Program-made: the position numbers and the translations under genes
Assembly (NCBI GenBank): GCA_046328715.1
Contig: JAXLWB010000012.1
Coordinates: forward strand, 1-64,000
Reading direction: 5' to 3'
Source: JAXLWB01 sp046328715
GTDB taxonomy: Bacteria; Chloroflexota; Anaerolineae; Caldilineales; Caldilineaceae
Length of the DNA stretch: 64,000 nt
The notes under the pieces: generated by a model
What the model was told of the DNA's origin: nothing
The model's database searches: none
What the model saw: only the letters and a program-made list of their open reading frames with translations
Shown: piece by piece, positions 17,809-26,179 of the stretch
Layout: the number at the start of each line of letters is the position of its first letter
Position numbering within the stretch: position 1 is the first letter of the stretch

Positions 17809-18687
17809 ATGGCAGTCACCGCCTCGCGCTCGTTTCCTGTACAACCTTCCTCCGACCTGGCCAAAAAAATCTGGGAGCGTCTACGGCGCAGAAAGGCCGG
17901 ACTCTTTGCCCTGATCATGATCTTGTTACAGATCGTGCTCGCTCTGGTTGCGCCCCTGATCATGCCCCACGATCCGCTGAAGGGAGACTATGCCAGTGTG
18001 CTTCAATCACCGTCGGGGCAGTATCTCTTGGGCACTGACGACCTGGGGCGAGATGTGCTCAGCCGGCTCATTCTGGGATCCAGGGTTTCGATCGCGGTGG
18101 GCATCTTTAGTCAGCTCACCATTGTCTTGATTGGCATCCCTCTGGGGGCGCTTTCCGGCTTGATGGGCGGCTGGGTGGATTACCTGATTATGCGCATCAT
18201 CGATGTGCTCTCCTCACTGCCTTCGCTGCTTCTCTACATTCTGCTCATGATCGTGTTGGGCGCCGGGATGTGGAATATTATTCTAGCGATGTCGCTCACT
18301 GGCTGGATTGGCATCGCCCGTCTGGTGCGGGGACAGGTTCTCTCGCTCAAGGCAACCGACTATGTGCGGGCAGCGCGCGCCATGGGCGGTACTACGTGGT
18401 GGGTCATCACCCGTCATCTGCTGCGCAACTCGATGTCGCCCGTCATCGTTGCGCTGACCTTGGGTGTGCCAGGGGCCATGTTCGCCGAAGCGGGTCTCAG
18501 CCTGTTGGGTCTGGGCATCGCTCCCCCCACGCCATCCTGGGGGCAGATGATCGGAGACGGCACCCGCTATTTCCGCACCAACTGGTATTTGATAACCTTC
18601 CCTTCCCTGATGCTGACCTTCACCATTCTCTTCTGGATGATGCTCGGAGAAGCTTTGCAGGAAGCGTTGGATCCGAGGGGATCGTGA
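17809..18687 (+). CDS. oppC: Oligopeptide ABC transporter permease (OppC/DppC-like)
   Basis: A 292-residue permease with an N-terminal cytoplasmic tail, a first helix at residues about 32-53, and the OppC signature LLGTDDLGRDVLSRLILGSRVS after it. The EAA loop is YVRAARAMGGTTWWVITRHLL. The AEAGLSLLGLGIAPPTPSWGQM stretch near the C terminus is diagnostic for DppC/OppC (shown as LSLLGLGIAPP and PSWGQM). The start codon lies one base after the oppB stop. A strong terminator follows at 18713, closing the operon. Confidence 0.92.
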   Translation: MAVTASRSFPVQPSSDLAKKIWERLRRRKAGLFALIMILLQIVLALVAPLIMPHDPLKGDYASVLQSPSGQYLLGTDDLGRDVLSRLILGSRVSIAVGIFSQLTIVLIGIPLGALSGLMGGWVDYLIMRIIDVLSSLPSLLLYILLMIVLGAGMWNIILAMSLTGWIGIARLVRGQVLSLKATDYVRAARAMGGTTWWVITRHLLRNSMSPVIVALTLGVPGAMFAEAGLSLLGLGIAPPTPSWGQMIGDGTRYFRTNWYLITFPSLMLTFTILFWMMLGEALQEALDPRGS

Positions 18688-18712
18688 TTGGGTCGTTAGT
18701 AATCTTGACTTT

Positions 18713-18742
18713 AACGCCGAGTGATTGCCACTCGGCGTTTTT
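18713..18742 (+). terminator. Rho-independent terminator of the opp operon
   Basis: Stem AACGCCGAGTG / CACTCGGCGTT with loop ATTGC... and a T-rich tail. Confidence 0.85.
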
Positions 18743-18756
18743 ATTGTTCAACCCTA

Positions 18757-18785
18757 TTGACATTAACAAAACCAACTTGTATACT
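18757..18785 (+). promoter_or_regulatory. Strong promoter of higBA
   Basis: TTGACA (18757-18762), exact 17-nt spacer, TATACT (18780-18785). It is the best sigma-70-type match in the window, directly upstream of the toxin-antitoxin genes. Confidence 0.75.
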
Positions 18786-18820
18786 CAAATCATTGTGTAA
18801 ACATTTTGTTTATTGATTGT

Positions 18821-19102
18821 ATGATACGAACCTTTGCTGATATAGAAACAGAAAAATTCTTTGCCACTGGACGATCACGCTATTTCCCACCTGATATTTT
18901 GAAACGTGCAGCGATGCGACTGAATCAATTAGATGCCGCCACAAGAATTGAAGATCTACGACTCCCACCATCAAATCACCTGGAGGCTTTATCTGGAGAT
19001 CGGCTTGGACAGTGGAGTATTCGTATCAATCAGCAATGGCGAGTTTGTTTCCGTTTTGAGCACGGAGAGCCATTGGATGTAGAAATTGTGGACTACCACT
19101 AA
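18821..19102 (+). CDS. higB: HigB-like toxin (RelE superfamily mRNA interferase)
   Basis: A 93-residue protein typical of HigB/plasmid-maintenance killer toxins. It opens with FADIETEKFFATG, continues with the RL.QLDAA..ieDL segment (AMRLNQLDAATRIEDLRLPPSNHLEALSGDR, interrupted here as RLNQLDAAT and LEALSGDR), and ends WSIRINQQWRVCFRFEHG..VEIVDYH, the catalytic core of the family. It cleaves mRNA at ribosomes in characterised members. The ATG at 18821 matches homologues (IRTFADIET); an earlier start would extend beyond the family. The toxin-first order with the antitoxin 13 nt downstream is usual for higBA. Confidence 0.92.
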   Translation: MIRTFADIETEKFFATGRSRYFPPDILKRAAMRLNQLDAATRIEDLRLPPSNHLEALSGDRLGQWSIRINQQWRVCFRFEHGEPLDVEIVDYH

Positions 19103-19115
19103 AAGGAACCAAGTT

Positions 19116-19418
19116 ATGGTGAAGAATGGTTTACCCCCAATTCATCCCGGCGAGTATCTAGCAGAGATTCTCGAGGAGCTTCATATTTCGCAAGCCGAAT
19201 TTGCTCGCGCCATTGGTGTTTCTGCAATGCGTATCTCACATATCATCAAAGGGCAACGCCCTGTCACTGCCGAACTAGCATTGCTTTTTGGCAAGGCACT
19301 CGATCAATCTCCCTCGTACTGGCTTAATCTCCAGTCAATTTACGATCTGAAAACTGCCGAGGCAGGGTTAAGTGAACAGTTGTTTGCGATCCAAAATTTG
19401 GCACATGCATGCAGCTAA
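19116..19418 (+). CDS. higA: HigA-like antitoxin (XRE family)
   Basis: A 100-residue antitoxin with the HigA signature PPIHPGEYLAEILEELH, helix-turn-helix ISQAEFARAIGVSAMRISHIIKG and the tail TAELALLFGKALDQSPSYWLNLQ. It binds and neutralises the HigB encoded 13 nt upstream and represses the promoter at 18757. AAAAGGA precedes the ATG at 19116. Its 3' end overlaps possible upstream starts of the UPF0175 gene, so two toxin-antitoxin modules are packed into one transcript. Confidence 0.92.
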   Translation: MVKNGLPPIHPGEYLAEILEELHISQAEFARAIGVSAMRISHIIKGQRPVTAELALLFGKALDQSPSYWLNLQSIYDLKTAEAGLSEQLFAIQNLAHACS

Positions 19419-19428
19419 GGAGAGAAAG

Positions 19429-19689
19429 GTGGTTCTAAAGCAATTAACCGTTGAAGTTCCTGAGCAGATACTCTTAGCCGAAAAGATGACAGAGCAGACG
19501 TTTGCTAAGGAAATGCGCATGTTGAGCGCTGTCAAACTTTATGAATTAGGGCGACTTTCATCAGGTCGGGCTGCTGAATTAGCGAGCGTACCACGTGTGG
19601 AGTTTCTATTAACTCTGGGACGGTATCAGGTTTTTCCATTGGCCGCAGAACTAAGCGATTTGGAAGTAGAGTATGCCAAACGCAATTAG
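19429..19689 (+). CDS. UPF0175-family antitoxin
   Basis: An 86-residue protein of UPF0175, the usual antitoxin partner of DUF3368 PIN-like toxins. The signature is LTVEVPEQIL at the start, then EMRMLSAVKLYELGRLSSGRAAELASVPRVEFL, here seen as KLYELGRLSSGRAAELA and RVEFLLTLG. The GTG at 19429 is preceded by AAGGAGA at 7-8 nt, better than the upstream ATG at 19405. The toxin gene begins inside its 3' end (ATG at 19673). Because the toxin frame is broken, this antitoxin is probably a remnant without its partner. Confidence 0.85.
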   Translation: MVLKQLTVEVPEQILLAEKMTEQTFAKEMRMLSAVKLYELGRLSSGRAAELASVPRVEFLLTLGRYQVFPLAAELSDLEVEYAKRN

Positions 19690-20154
19690 CAATACCTCTC
19701 CGCTTGCTACTTATACCGTATCCAGGCTCTAGATTGGCTACCTGAACTGTTTTCTAGTATATGGATTCCCCAGCAAGTCCTTGCAGAGTTGAATGAAGGG
19801 CACAACTATGGTTACGATGTACCAAGTTTAGCGCAGCTTGAATGGGCAGAAATCGTTACCCCCAAATACATGCCACCAGAATGGTTTGCACTTGACTTGG
19901 GAAAAGGTGAAGTTTCCGCTATGGCCTTAGCAAGGGAAAATCCGGAACACATTGTGATATTGGATGATCTCTTAGCAAGGCGTACTGCCCAGGCTGCTGG
20001 TTTACAGGTGTGGGGAACTTTACGAGTATTGCTTGAAGCAAAAAATAGAGGGTTGACTCAAGATCTACGCAGTCATCTTGATCAACTTGAAAACTCAGGA
20101 ATGTATTTATCTCCTGCTATAAAACAGCGAATCCTTTATCTTGCAGGAGAGTAA
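19673..20154 (+). pseudogene. DUF3368 PIN-like toxin, frameshifted
   Basis: Starting at the ATG at 19673 the frame gives MPNAISNTSPL, the canonical DUF3368 N terminus with its catalytic Asp/Asn position, and then hits a TAG at 19730. The rest of the protein, beginning YLYRIQALDWLPELF and running through IWIPQQVLAEL, LDLGKGEVSAMALA, IVILDDLLARRTA and LRVLLEAKNRG, is intact in another frame from about 19708 to 20154. A single missing base near 19706-19709 would explain it. The remaining acidic motifs (KGEVSA, LDD) are preserved, so the lesion is recent or is a sequencing error or slippage site. As written no full toxin can be made. Confidence 0.82.
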
Positions 20155-20161
20155 AGATATC

Positions 20162-20770
20162 GTGTTTGATGAAAAGCCCACCATCCACAAAGTAACCGCC
20201 TTCATCACCCGCGCTGCCGACCTCCTCCTCATCGCCCACCCGCACGCCGGAAACCAACTGCCTGCGGGCACTGTCGAGCGCGGGGAGGAGCCAATTGCAG
20301 CAGCACTGCGTGAGGCATTCGAGGAGACGGGCCTCACGATCACATCCACGCCGATCTACTTGGGTACGCAGGAAACAATTCTCCCCGTTGACGAAGCGAT
20401 CATTCTGCCGCCGGCCACAGTCTATGCACGTCCGAACGTCGAAAGCTTTGATTGGACGGTGATTCGCAGCGGAGTACGGGTGCAGGTGCTGCGTCGGGAG
20501 CAGGGCTTTACGCAGATCAGCTATGTTGAGCATGACCAACTGCCCAATCCCAACTACATCACGATGCAAATTACAGGGTGGGTGCAGGATGGCTCTCTGG
20601 CCGGTGTGATGCAGCGCCATTTTTACCATCTGCCCTATGAGGGTGTCAGCCAACCTCGTTGGACCGTGCAGAGTGATCATCACACCTTCACGCTCTTTTG
20701 GGCACCCCGCAATGATCTGCCGCCACTAATTTCGCCACAGGATCGTTGGTTGGATTATTTGCTGGCATAA
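20162..20770 (+). CDS. Nudix hydrolase
   Basis: A 202-residue protein whose residues about 10-150 form a Nudix domain. The Nudix box is GTVERGEEPIAAALREAFEETGL (GX5EX7REUXEEXGU complete; written in two parts it is GTVERGEEP and REAFEETGL). A C-terminal extension of about 60 residues contains a WTVQSDHHTFTLFWAP segment. I use the GTG at 20162 after the AGGAGAG at 20144-20150; a TTG at 20141 inside the preceding gene is an alternative. Nudix enzymes hydrolyse nucleoside diphosphate derivatives; substrate unknown. Confidence 0.85.
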   Translation: MFDEKPTIHKVTAFITRAADLLLIAHPHAGNQLPAGTVERGEEPIAAALREAFEETGLTITSTPIYLGTQETILPVDEAIILPPATVYARPNVESFDWTVIRSGVRVQVLRREQGFTQISYVEHDQLPNPNYITMQITGWVQDGSLAGVMQRHFYHLPYEGVSQPRWTVQSDHHTFTLFWAPRNDLPPLISPQDRWLDYLLA

Positions 20771-20896
20771 ATCGCGAATTGCGAATTACGAGTTAGTTCG
20801 CCATCTACGCTATAGCGATTCACGATAGCTGTAAAGAGCGAGAGGCGTTCGGCCTTCGATGGGCATTCGTAAAATCTAACTTTACTCTGCTACAAT
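20771..20896 (+). promoter_or_regulatory. Repeat word and extended -10 promoter before the DUF4304 gene
   Basis: GCGAATTGCGAATTACGAG at 20774-20792 is a copy of the CGCAATTCGCAATT word also seen inside the gene at 44345. At 20888-20896, TGC-TACAAT forms an extended -10 box 8 nt before the ATG at 20905, compatible with leaderless transcription. Confidence 0.4.
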
Positions 20897-20904
20897 ACTT
20901 CCCC

Positions 20905-21531
20905 ATGACCAAATCAGTAACTACCTCAGCAATCACTGAAGTTTCAAAGTTCGCTTACAACGAAGCTTTGAAGTCACTGGGTTTCAAACGAATCGGCAAT
21001 CATCTGTTTCGACCATCTCATGATTTGTTCCACGGAATTCATTTTCAGGCAAGCAGGTGGGGATCGTTGCAAGAAGGTAGCTTTACGATAAATTTGATTG
21101 TCACCTCAGAGTCGCTTTACAAGTTTTATACAGGTTCTCCATTACCACGCAATCCTGCGACTGCTCTATTTCCCATCCAACAACGTATTGGAAGGTTGCT
21201 GCCCCAACGCCAAACCTATTGGTGGTCGATCACTAGCAATACTGATGTTGGTGCTCTTTGTCGTGAGGTCACCTCTGCCTTGACCCAATACGCTTTGCCC
21301 TTTTTTGCTGATTATCCTGACAGTAGTGCTCTTTTGAACCGACTTCGTCAAGGAAAGGGCTTGCCTGGGCTAGCACAACCTGTGTGCCGACTTGCTCATG
21401 CTATGCTAGCTCGTGAAGCAGGTTGTCTAGACGAAGCAACTGCCCAAATCAGAACTTTAATCACTGAAGCTGGTACTTCAGATAGAATTCTGTTGATTGC
21501 TAGTCGAATTGGTATTCCGTACACACTGTAA
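20905..21531 (+). CDS. DUF4304 domain-containing protein
   Basis: A 208-residue protein whose first about 130 residues fit DUF4304: LKSLGFKRIGNHLFR, then a hydrophobic HFQASRWGS and SFTINLIV strand, RIGRLLPQRQTYWWSI, and a conserved C-terminal ALPFFADYPDSSAL helix. Function in the family is unknown; members are often found with nucleotidyltransferases or in toxin/immunity contexts. Here a nucleotidyltransferase gene follows after 48 nt. No signal peptide or membrane helix. The ATG at 20905 sits right after a -10-like box. Confidence 0.75.
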   Translation: MTKSVTTSAITEVSKFAYNEALKSLGFKRIGNHLFRPSHDLFHGIHFQASRWGSLQEGSFTINLIVTSESLYKFYTGSPLPRNPATALFPIQQRIGRLLPQRQTYWWSITSNTDVGALCREVTSALTQYALPFFADYPDSSALLNRLRQGKGLPGLAQPVCRLAHAMLAREAGCLDEATAQIRTLITEAGTSDRILLIASRIGIPYTL

Positions 21532-21579
21532 TTCTAACATCCACGCTGGGTCAATTGTGGCGTTTCATCAAGGCACTCC

Positions 21580-22425
21580 ATGAACTTACAGCTTAGTTTC
21601 CCTACATCACTACACCAAGAAGCTGCCGAGTTGGCGCGTGACTTCTTCCTGCAACAGACCTGTGTCGATACCGTTCTGGTCGTCAACTCCTGTGCTCGGG
21701 GACAGGCGACGCCGGAAAGTGATCTCGACATGGCGATCTTGGTCAAGCCAGGAACAGCCGATGACGAGTTTCAGCATGTAGAGGCGCTGTGGCAGCAAAT
21801 AATGGGCAGCGATCCATTGCTGGCGCGCTTTCGGGCCTCGCATCGTTTTGCCCACCTTCATCTCGACCTGATCCGTGGGCAATACACACCCACCGTGTGG
21901 GACGATGGCGGCGGCCCCGACAGCTTTGAGATCGAGGTCGGCAACCAGATTGCCTACTCCGCACCTTTCAATGCAGCACCTTCGCCTGCACCATCCGCCA
22001 TGAACGCTCGCAGCGCCGACTCCGCAATTCCCTCCTCCGGCCTCTATTTTCAAGAACTCCAAGCACATTGGCTGCCCTATTATAACGAAGCACTACGACT
22101 CCAGCGACTACCCATGATTTACAGTGCTTGTGCCAATGATTTGGAACATGTGCCCTATTTTGTACGGCGCGAACTGTACTTTCAAGCCTTTGACCGGCTA
22201 TACCGGGCCTTTCAGGAGTTTTTGCAAGGGCTGTTTATTGCTCAGCGCGTCTACCCGCTGGCCTACAACAAGTGGATCCGTCTACAAGTGGAAAGCTGGC
22301 TCGGGCTACCGGAACTCTATTGCGAATTGCCTCTGATCCTTTCCATCCAAAAGCTTGAGAGCGACGAACTAAGCACCAGAGCTCAACATCTGCAAACGCT
22401 CCTCGACGCCTGGGTCCACGTTTAA
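21580..22425 (+). CDS. Nucleotidyltransferase-domain protein
   Basis: A 281-residue protein with an N-terminal NT (pol-beta-like) fold. The motif NSCARGQATPESDLDMAIL matches G-S-x-x-R-G-x(5)-S-D-x-D with Asn for the first Gly, and supplies two catalytic carboxylates; a third Asp is in HLHLDLIRG. The remainder is helical with FVRRELYFQAFDRLYRAFQEFLQGLF, like the C-terminal part of aminoglycoside-type or MNT-like nucleotidyltransferases (seen as RRELYFQAFDRLYRAF). A proline/alanine-rich loop around 128-145 separates the two parts. It could transfer nucleotides to a small molecule, tRNA or protein. Confidence 0.78.
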   Translation: MNLQLSFPTSLHQEAAELARDFFLQQTCVDTVLVVNSCARGQATPESDLDMAILVKPGTADDEFQHVEALWQQIMGSDPLLARFRASHRFAHLHLDLIRGQYTPTVWDDGGGPDSFEIEVGNQIAYSAPFNAAPSPAPSAMNARSADSAIPSSGLYFQELQAHWLPYYNEALRLQRLPMIYSACANDLEHVPYFVRRELYFQAFDRLYRAFQEFLQGLFIAQRVYPLAYNKWIRLQVESWLGLPELYCELPLILSIQKLESDELSTRAQHLQTLLDAWVHV

Positions 22426-22448
22426 GCGGCCTTCGGATCCGTTGGGAC

Positions 22449-22600
22449 AAAGTAACCACGAAATGCACGAAATACACGAAAAGATATGGTGGTCAACAAG
22501 CTGGTAAACTCACGCAAAGACGCACCCAATGGGTAGCCGGACCGCCAAGTTTCTTTTGTTCTTTGCGGACTTTGCGCCTTTGCGTGAGATTTTCTTTTCA
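22449..22600. repeat. CACGAAA / CGCAAAG tandem-word hairpin
   Basis: ACCACGAAATGCACGAAATACACGAAAAG, a central spacer with CTCACGCAAAGACGCA, then TTTGCGGACTTTGCGCC and TTTGCGTGAG. A relative lies in frame in the gene at 44890-45030. Confidence 0.7.
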
Positions 22601-22645
22601 CGATTCACAATCGCAATTTTGGACTAGCGCAAACTAGAACAGCCG

Positions 22646-22654
22646 TGCTACACT
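22646..22654 (+). promoter_or_regulatory. Extended -10 box of the AraC-family gene
   Basis: TGC-TACACT, followed by only 6 nt before the GTG at 22661; leaderless geometry. Confidence 0.4.
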
Positions 22655-22660
22655 TGCCCC

Positions 22661-23578
22661 GTGAATGCGCATTCAGACAAGTCATCAAATACAACTTCAA
22701 CCGAACCTTGGGTCGATTATCGCGCTGCGATTGATCGGGTGACTGCTTATATCCACAGTCACAACGATGATCCCTTGCAGTTAGATCAGTTGGCGGAGGT
22801 GGCTGGCTTTTCACCCTTTCACTTCCATCGCATCTTTACGGCGATGATGGGCGAAAGCGTGGCTGAGTATATCCGCCGTCTACGTCTAGGCTCGGCGGTG
22901 CAACAGTTGCTACAATCGGATGCGACGGTGACCGAGATTGCGCTGGCGGCTGGTTATGAGACGCACGCTGCCTTCAGCAAAGCCTTTCGCAAACGGTTTG
23001 GCATTGCACCGACTACCCTGCGCACGATGGATCGAGTGGCGGCCTATGCCTTGCTGTTGGAACAGCCAGCGCTCCGGCAACCCAAAGGGCGTAAGGTCAC
23101 GCCAGAAATTCGCACCTTGCCTGATCTATGTGTGCTCTATGCGCGTGGCTGGGGCATCATTGACTTTCAATACTTCGTGGCGTCGAATGCTGCCTTTGCA
23201 GCTTTATTCAGATTCCTGCGCAGCCACAACCTGATGGGCAAATACGGCGCACGTTTGGGCATTACACCGGACAATTACAGCGTGGTGCCCCACGACCAGT
23301 GCCGCTTTGATGCTGGGGTGGTTCTCAACCCCGGTGTCGAAGTTGAGTTGGATGAAACAGTGGCGATCCAAGTCATCCCAGGTGGGCGTTGGGCGGTTTT
23401 TCCCCATCGTGGTGCCTATGACACACTTTGGCAAAGCTGGAACAGTGCCTATCGTGATTGGTTACCGCGCAGCGGCGAAATGCCACGCGATATACCGCCC
23501 ATCGAGATTTACATCAACAATATCCGCGAAACCCCTGTCGAGGAGTTGATGACCGAAATTCTGATTCCGATTGTATAA
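22661..23578 (+). CDS. AraC-family regulator with GyrI-like effector domain
   Basis: A 305-residue regulator. Residues about 20-120 are the AraC/XylS double helix-turn-helix: LQLDQLAEVAGFSPFHFHRIF and ATVTEIALAAGYETHAAFSKAFRKRFG (motifs LAEVAGFSPFHFHRIF and LAAGYETHAAFSKAF). Residues about 145-305 are a GyrI-like (BmrR/Rob type) ligand-binding domain with RTLPDLCVLYARGWG, IQVIPGGRWAVFPHRGAYDTL and PPIEIYINNIRETP. The same organisation is seen in Rob/SoxS-like multidrug sensors. The GTG at 22661 is favoured by the -10 box 6 nt upstream. The next gene encodes a free-standing GyrI-like protein. Confidence 0.9.
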   Translation: MNAHSDKSSNTTSTEPWVDYRAAIDRVTAYIHSHNDDPLQLDQLAEVAGFSPFHFHRIFTAMMGESVAEYIRRLRLGSAVQQLLQSDATVTEIALAAGYETHAAFSKAFRKRFGIAPTTLRTMDRVAAYALLLEQPALRQPKGRKVTPEIRTLPDLCVLYARGWGIIDFQYFVASNAAFAALFRFLRSHNLMGKYGARLGITPDNYSVVPHDQCRFDAGVVLNPGVEVELDETVAIQVIPGGRWAVFPHRGAYDTLWQSWNSAYRDWLPRSGEMPRDIPPIEIYINNIRETPVEELMTEILIPIV

Positions 23579-23650
23579 GCAGGGTGTACGTTGAAAAATG
23601 GAAAAATCCTGCAACTTGCACCCTGTTCAATTCACAAAAGAGAGACAACA

Positions 23651-24139
23651 ATGATTAGCGAACCTAAAATTGAAACCCGTGACGAACTACCTTATGTTTC
23701 TATCCACACCCATGTAGCACGCGAAGAGATCGGCGATGTTCTGCCTCCATTGGTTCCTGAAGTCTTCGGCTGGCTCGAAGCCAATCAGGTAGCTCCTGCC
23801 GGTGCGCCCTTCTTCCGTTATCTGGGTTTTAGCAGCGACGGCAAGATGGACACCGAAGTTGGTGTTCCTGTGGCCAAAGCCGTCGCTGGTAGTGGCCGAG
23901 TGGTCGCTGGCTCCTTCCCGGCTGGACGTTACGCAGTTGTAATCCATACTGGTCCCTATCATGAGGTCGGCTCGGCGCACATGGCACTGATGGATTGGGG
24001 TGAGAAGAATCGAATCGCTTGGAATCAGTCGGCGGACGGGTCTCGTTGGGGCGTGCATGTCGAGTTTTACATCACCGATCCCGAGAACGAGATCGATCCA
24101 GCGACCTTTGAAACGGAAGTTGCCTTCCTGTTAGCCTAG
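23651..24139 (+). CDS. GyrI-like small-molecule-binding protein
   Basis: A 162-residue single-domain GyrI-like protein (SHS2 tandem). Landmarks: KIETRDELPYVSIHTHV at the start, PAGAPFFRYLGFS in the middle, SFPAGRYAVVIHTGPYHEVG and WGVHVEFYITDPENEIDPATFETEV at the end (shown in parts). Such proteins bind drugs or cofactors and act as sensors or scavengers. It follows the AraC-GyrI regulator by 72 nt and may share its ligand. AGAGAGACAACA precedes the ATG at 23651. Confidence 0.85.
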   Translation: MISEPKIETRDELPYVSIHTHVAREEIGDVLPPLVPEVFGWLEANQVAPAGAPFFRYLGFSSDGKMDTEVGVPVAKAVAGSGRVVAGSFPAGRYAVVIHTGPYHEVGSAHMALMDWGEKNRIAWNQSADGSRWGVHVEFYITDPENEIDPATFETEVAFLLA

Positions 24140-24623
24140 ATCACTTTGCTGATTCTACGAAAAGGCAACAACAAAACGGGATCGGTACGCGGATAGCACG
24201 GATTTTTGCGGATCTTTTGATTTGTTTAGATCCGCATATCGATCCCACCTCGCAACTCGCTACTTCTCCTAAATCAACGTCTCATTCGTGGCGTTTTCGT
24301 ACAGCAGGCACAGGGAAGACGAAAAAATACCGCATTGCAGATTTGACCTGGAAGGGCTAGAATTGACCGTATGTGCCCATCCAGTTATGGCAAAATGAAA
24401 AAGCTTGGAACTCCGCTTCTCCATCTCACCCAACATCCCGCCCAGAAGCACTCCTATAAACGCGTTCACTAGCCGTCGCCAGGGCCTTTGCAGTCTTCAT
24501 GACTTGAACTTTCCCGCGCAAAAAAGTTGTCAGATGTACCTAACGAGCTGATCGTTTAGGGCGAGTCAACTCGCCTCAAACCCACAGCACCGAAGTTTTG
24601 AGCACAGTTAAGGAGAATCACTC
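24140..24623. other. Intergenic region before the subtilase gene
   Basis: 484 bp with no supported gene. It contains a short hairpin (TGCGGATCT...AGATCCGCA, 24207-24237) and an AAGGAG ribosome-binding site at 24610 just before the next gene. The small minus-strand frame here has no convincing coding character. Confidence 0.5.
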
Positions 24624-25949
24624 ATGATCAGTAAGGCTAGAAAAGTGGCCAGTACGCTTGTTATCTGTCTATTGGCGGGTTCCTGGTTGATCGCGCTCGC
24701 TTCACCGCTCTATGCGGGTAGCCCATTTGACGATGGCACCTTGGTAAACCATCTCTACCTGCCCATGTTGACTACCTCGAATGGCGCGGCTGTGCAAAAC
24801 CCCAATGCGATTCCTGGTCAGTTCATTGTCGTCTTCAAGGATAATACAGTCAGTGCAGCCGGTGTTTCCGCAATTGCCTCTGACTTGGTAGCGCAAAATG
24901 GTGGAGAATTGCTACAGGTCTATGATTCGGCGCTGCAAGGCTTTGCGGCACGTTTCCCAGCGGCAACGAGCCTTGACGTCACTGCCCGGCTGAGCCAGGA
25001 TGCACGGGTCGCCTTTGTAGAACAGGACACGGTTGTGACATTAGGACCAGACGAAAGCCCAGAATCCACGGCTGAAGCCGCTTCTGCGGACAGCATCGAC
25101 ACCACCCAAACCGGTGCCACCTGGGGGCTGGATCGCCTCGACCAGCGCAACCTGCCATTGAGTGGAAGCTTCACCTACAACCGGAATGGGACAGGCGTGC
25201 GCGCCTATGTGATCGATACCGGGATTCACACCTCGCACTCACAATTCGGCGGACGAGCCAGCTACGGCTATGATGCAGTCGATGGTTCGTTGCCTGCCGA
25301 TGATTGTAATGGCCACGGCACCCATGTAGCAGGAACGATTGGCGGCTCCACCTATGGGGTGGCCAAGGGTGTACGTTTGTTCGCCGTACGTGTGTTGGAT
25401 TGCTCTGGCTCGGGCAGTAACTCCGGTGTGATCGCGGGTATCAATTGGGTGCGAAGTCAGAAGCAAGCGAACCCCTCCGTGCCGATGGTTGCCAACATGA
25501 GTTTGGGTGGCTCTTACTCCAGCGCGCTCAATACCGCCGTCACCAATGCGATCAATGCAGGTGTCACCTTTGTCGTCGCCGCTGGCAACAGCAATGCCAA
25601 CGCCTGTAACTACAGCCCAGCGAGTGCATCCGGCACCATTACCGTCGGTGCCACCACCTCCACCGACACCCGTGCCTCCTACTCCAACTATGGAAGCTGT
25701 GTCGATATCTTTGCCCCAGGCTCCAGCATTACCTCCGCCTGGTACACCAGCAATACTGCGACCGCCGTGCTCAGCGGCACCTCGATGGCGACGCCCCATG
25801 TCGTCGGCGTGGTTGCGCTCTACCTGCAAGGCTCGCCCTCCGCATCCACTGCGACAGTGCGCAACGCCATTTACGCACTTGCTACGGCAAATATTGTGAA
25901 GAGTGCAGGGAGCGGATCGTATAATCGACTGTTGTTCACGAATTATTAA
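24624..25949 (+). CDS. Secreted subtilisin-like serine protease (S8) with I9 propeptide
   Basis: A 441-residue secreted protease. Signal peptide residues 1-31 (VASTLVICLLAGSWLIALA then SPLYAG). Residues about 62-140 are an inhibitor-I9 propeptide (GQFIVVFKDNT...VAFVEQD). The catalytic domain starts near 165: Asp in VIDTGIHTSH, His in NGHGTHVAGT, oxyanion Asn in VVAAGNSNANA and Ser in LSGTSMATPHVVG, a full proteinase-K-like triad with the cysteines of that group. Before the propeptide is HLYLPMLTTS, the YLPL/M motif of many Chloroflexota secreted proteins. AAGGAG precedes the ATG. A terminator follows at 25977. Confidence 0.93.
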   Translation: MISKARKVASTLVICLLAGSWLIALASPLYAGSPFDDGTLVNHLYLPMLTTSNGAAVQNPNAIPGQFIVVFKDNTVSAAGVSAIASDLVAQNGGELLQVYDSALQGFAARFPAATSLDVTARLSQDARVAFVEQDTVVTLGPDESPESTAEAASADSIDTTQTGATWGLDRLDQRNLPLSGSFTYNRNGTGVRAYVIDTGIHTSHSQFGGRASYGYDAVDGSLPADDCNGHGTHVAGTIGGSTYGVAKGVRLFAVRVLDCSGSGSNSGVIAGINWVRSQKQANPSVPMVANMSLGGSYSSALNTAVTNAINAGVTFVVAAGNSNANACNYSPASASGTITVGATTSTDTRASYSNYGSCVDIFAPGSSITSAWYTSNTATAVLSGTSMATPHVVGVVALYLQGSPSASTATVRNAIYALATANIVKSAGSGSYNRLLFTNY

Positions 25950-25976
25950 AGAGGTACGGGTTTAAAGGAGAAAAAG

Positions 25977-26023
25977 AGAAGCGGCTTGGTTATCGTCAAA
26001 GATAATAACCAAGCCGCTTCTTT
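25977..26023 (+). terminator. Terminator after the subtilase gene
   Basis: Long stem AGAAGCGGCTTGGTTAT / ATAACCAAGCCGCTTCT with a T-rich end. It is symmetrical and may also stop transcription leaving the tRNA gene on the other strand. Confidence 0.85.
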
Positions 26024-26028
26024 ATGTG

Positions 26029-26102
26029 TCGGGGTGAGACGATTTGAACGTCCGACCTTTTCAACCCCATTGAAATGCGCTACCAAGCTGCGCTACACCC
26101 CG
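26029..26102 (-). tRNA. tRNA-Pro (anticodon GGG)
   Basis: On the minus strand a full cloverleaf of 74 nt: acceptor CGGGGTG / CACCCCG with discriminator A, D arm GCGC-AGCTTGGTA-GCGC, anticodon arm TTTCA-ATGGGGT-TGAAA (loop places GGG at 34-36), variable AGGTC, T arm GGACG-TTCAAAT-CGTCT. CCA is not encoded. GGG reads CCC and CCU proline codons. Confidence 0.95.
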
Positions 26103-26179
26103 GCGTGGCAGATAGTATAGCACGATTTTGCAGAGTGGCAAAGTTGAGAAGAGGGGAAAAGTTGCAAAGTGGCAGAATA

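Noticed and set aside
16743..17963. A 406-codon open frame on the minus strand
   Set aside because: It lies opposite oppB, which has clear family motifs and correct spacing. The minus-strand protein is His/Gln/Arg-rich without any domain, typical of an antisense shadow.
26029..26102. tRNA-Pro as attachment site of an integrated element
   Set aside because: No direct repeat of the tRNA 3' end and no integrase were seen on either side.
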